A stretch of DNA of 64,000 nt from Mycobacterium sp. MFM001 (GTDB taxonomy: Bacteria > Actinomycetota > Actinomycetes > Mycobacteriales > Mycobacteriaceae). Shown in pieces: positions 62,631 to 64,000 of the stretch. Numbering within the stretch: position 1 is the stretch's first letter; each line of letters starts with the position of its first letter. The DNA lies in assembly GCF_003402475.1 (NCBI RefSeq), contig NZ_BFAB01000011.1, positions 1 through 64,000 of the forward strand, given 5' to 3'. The position numbers were made by a program, and so were the translations under genes. A model generated the notes under the pieces. The model saw only the letters and a list, made by a program, of their open reading frames with translations, was not told the origin of the DNA and did not search any database.

Positions 62631-64000
62631 CTAGGCGTAGGCCTCCACAGGCGGGCAGGAGCAGACCAGGTTGCGGTCGCCGTAGGCGCCGTCGATGCGG
62701 CGCACCGGCGGCCACACCTTGGGCCGGAAGCTCTTGCCGAGCGGATAGGCGGCCCGCTCCCGGGTGTAGGAGTGCTCCCATTTGTCGACAAGCAGGCACT
62801 CGGCGGTGTGCGGCGCGCCGCGCAGCGGGTTGTCGTCGACCGACCAGTCGCCGGCGCCCACCTTGTCGATCTCGGCGCGAATCGCGATCATCGCCTCGCA
62901 GAAGGCGTCCACCTCGGCCAGGCTCTCGCTCTCGGTGGGCTCCACCATCAGCGTGCCGGCTACCGGGAAGCTCATCGTCGGGGCGTGGAAACCGTAGTCC
63001 GCCAAGCGTTTTGCGACGTCGTCGATGGTCACGCCGGTCGCTTTGGTGATCGGTCGCAGATCCAGGATGCACTCGTGGGCCACCATGCCGTTCTCGCCGG
63101 TGTAGAGCACCGGGAAGTACTCGTCGAGCCGGCGGGCGATGTAGTTGGCCGAGGCGATCGCGGTCAGCGACGCTTTGCGCAGGCCGTCGGCGCCCATCAT
63201 CCGCAGGTAGGCCCAGGTGATCGGCAGGATCGACGCGGACCCGTACGGCGCCGACGACACCGGCCCCCCGCCCGGCAACTCCGGCGCGAAGGGATGCCCC
63301 GGCAGGAACGGCGCCAGATGCTCACGCGCGACCACCGGCCCGACCCCGGGCCCGCCGCCACCGTGCGGGATGCAGAACGTCTTGTGCAGGTTCAGGTGGC
63401 TGACGTCGCCGCCGAACTTCCCCGGCCGCGCCAACCCGACCAGCGCGTTGAGGTTGGCGCCGTCGACGTACACCTGCCCGCCGGCGTCGTGCACCGCCGC
63501 GCAGATCTCGGCGATGTCGTGCTCGTACACCCCGTGCGTGGACGGGTAGGTGATCATCAGCGTCGAGAGCGACTCGGCGTGCTCGGCGACCTTGGCACGC
63601 AGGTCGTCGAGGTCGACGTCACCGTTCTCGCGGCACGCCACCACCGCCACCCGCAGGCCGGCCAGCGCGGCCGACGCCGCGTTGGTGCCGTGCGCGCTGG
63701 ACGGGATCAGGCAGATGTCGCGGTGCGGTTCGCCGCGGCTCGCGTGGTAGGCGTGGATCGCCAGCAGGCCCGCGTACTCGCCCTGCGAACCGGCGTTGGG
63801 TTGCAGCGAGACCGCGTCGTAGCCGGTCAGCTGCACCAGCCAGGTCTCCAGCTGCGCGATCAGCCGGCGCAGCCCCGCGGTGTCGGAAGGCGGGGCGAAC
63901 GGATGCAGCCGGGCGAACTCTGGCCAGGTGATCGGCTCCATCTCGGCGGCGGCGTTGAGCTTCATCGTGCACGAGCCGAGCGGAATCATGCTGCGGTCCA
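62631..64000 (-). CDS. gcvP: glycine dehydrogenase (P protein), C-terminal part
   Basis: About 456 residues of the C-terminal half of the glycine-cleavage P protein are seen. The frame is open to the right edge (reading DRSMIPLGSCTMKLN). The PLP lysine is in HLNLHKTFCIPHGGGGPG, and ICLIPSSAHGTNAASA is also characteristic. It releases CO2 from glycine and passes the aminomethyl group to the H protein. It equals Rv1832 (gcvB). The N-terminal half lies outside the window. Confidence 0.97.
   Translation of the reverse strand, partial: DRSMIPLGSCTMKLNAAAEMEPITWPEFARLHPFAPPSDTAGLRRLIAQLETWLVQLTGYDAVSLQPNAGSQGEYAGLLAIHAYHASRGEPHRDICLIPSSAHGTNAASAALAGLRVAVVACRENGDVDLDDLRAKVAEHAESLSTLMITYPSTHGVYEHDIAEICAAVHDAGGQVYVDGANLNALVGLARPGKFGGDVSHLNLHKTFCIPHGGGGPGVGPVVAREHLAPFLPGHPFAPELPGGGPVSSAPYGSASILPITWAYLRMMGADGLRKASLTAIASANYIARRLDEYFPVLYTGENGMVAHECILDLRPITKATGVTIDDVAKRLADYGFHAPTMSFPVAGTLMVEPTESESLAEVDAFCEAMIAIRAEIDKVGAGDWSVDDNPLRGAPHTAECLLVDKWEHSYTRERAAYPLGKSFRPKVWPPVRRIDGAYGDRNLVCSCPPVEAYA

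Overview
The window is a piece of a Mycobacterium chromosome. It is GC-rich and densely coding, and it carries antigen 85B (mycolyltransferase), the fibronectin-attachment/alanine-proline-rich antigen Apa, malate synthase G, type II NADH dehydrogenase, Cyp140 and BlaI/BlaR. From memory of the H37Rv map, gene order and strand follow, as one inverted block, the M. tuberculosis segment from Rv1886c (fbpB) to Rv1832 (gcvB). It is not M. tuberculosis complex: it has an intact oxyR, a complete lon, a phosphoketolase, an ahpCD locus inserted beside bfrA, and no urease cluster between ndh and the Rv1847-like thioesterase. A nontuberculous mycobacterium is the best reading; I cannot name the species.

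Layout. 1-6.2 kb: DUF7159 protein (cut by the left edge), fbpB with a strong terminator, small conserved proteins, and a coupled SRPBCC-cyp140 pair. 6.2-11.8 kb: accessory hydrolase/amidohydrolase genes around a shared divergent promoter, plus an acyltransferase-SRPBCC pair. 11.8-17.3 kb: a tightly overlapping run (MFS exporter, CMD protein, glnA3, FluG-like amidohydrolase), then bfrA divergent from bfd across tandem IdeR boxes. 17.8-24 kb: an inserted block with a thioesterase/EthD/enoyl-CoA hydratase operon under a KstR-like box, oxyR divergent from ahpCD, and a deaminase-GH13 pair. 24-36.5 kb: DUF1810 and lldD2 with overlapping divergent start codons, a CGNR regulator, lon with a HAIR-like box, DNA-repair-like and DUF72 genes, and the Rv1869c/Rv1868/Rv1867 homologues.

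36.6-46 kb: phosphoketolase, a CPBP protease, a decayed ferredoxin-reductase pseudogene, adhA, two tandem GlsB/YeaQ membrane proteins, apa, and the modABC molybdate importer. 46-50 kb: SDR, a small basic protein, ndh, thioesterase, and an IdeR-boxed FhuF-like gene. 50-64 kb: blaI-blaR, gnd1, guaB1, two CNNM/CBS membrane proteins, glcB, a VWA membrane protein, a VOC protein, and gcvP (cut by the right edge).

Much of the window concerns redox and iron homeostasis (bfrA/bfd, oxyR/ahpCD, FhuF-like, ndh) and central carbon side-routes (lactate, phosphoketolase, glyoxylate shunt, pentose phosphate). I saw no tRNA, rRNA, CRISPR array, insertion sequence or prophage. The most interesting signals are regulatory palindromes lying between divergent genes, a structured intergenic repeat found twice, and the overlapping GlnA3 gene cluster.
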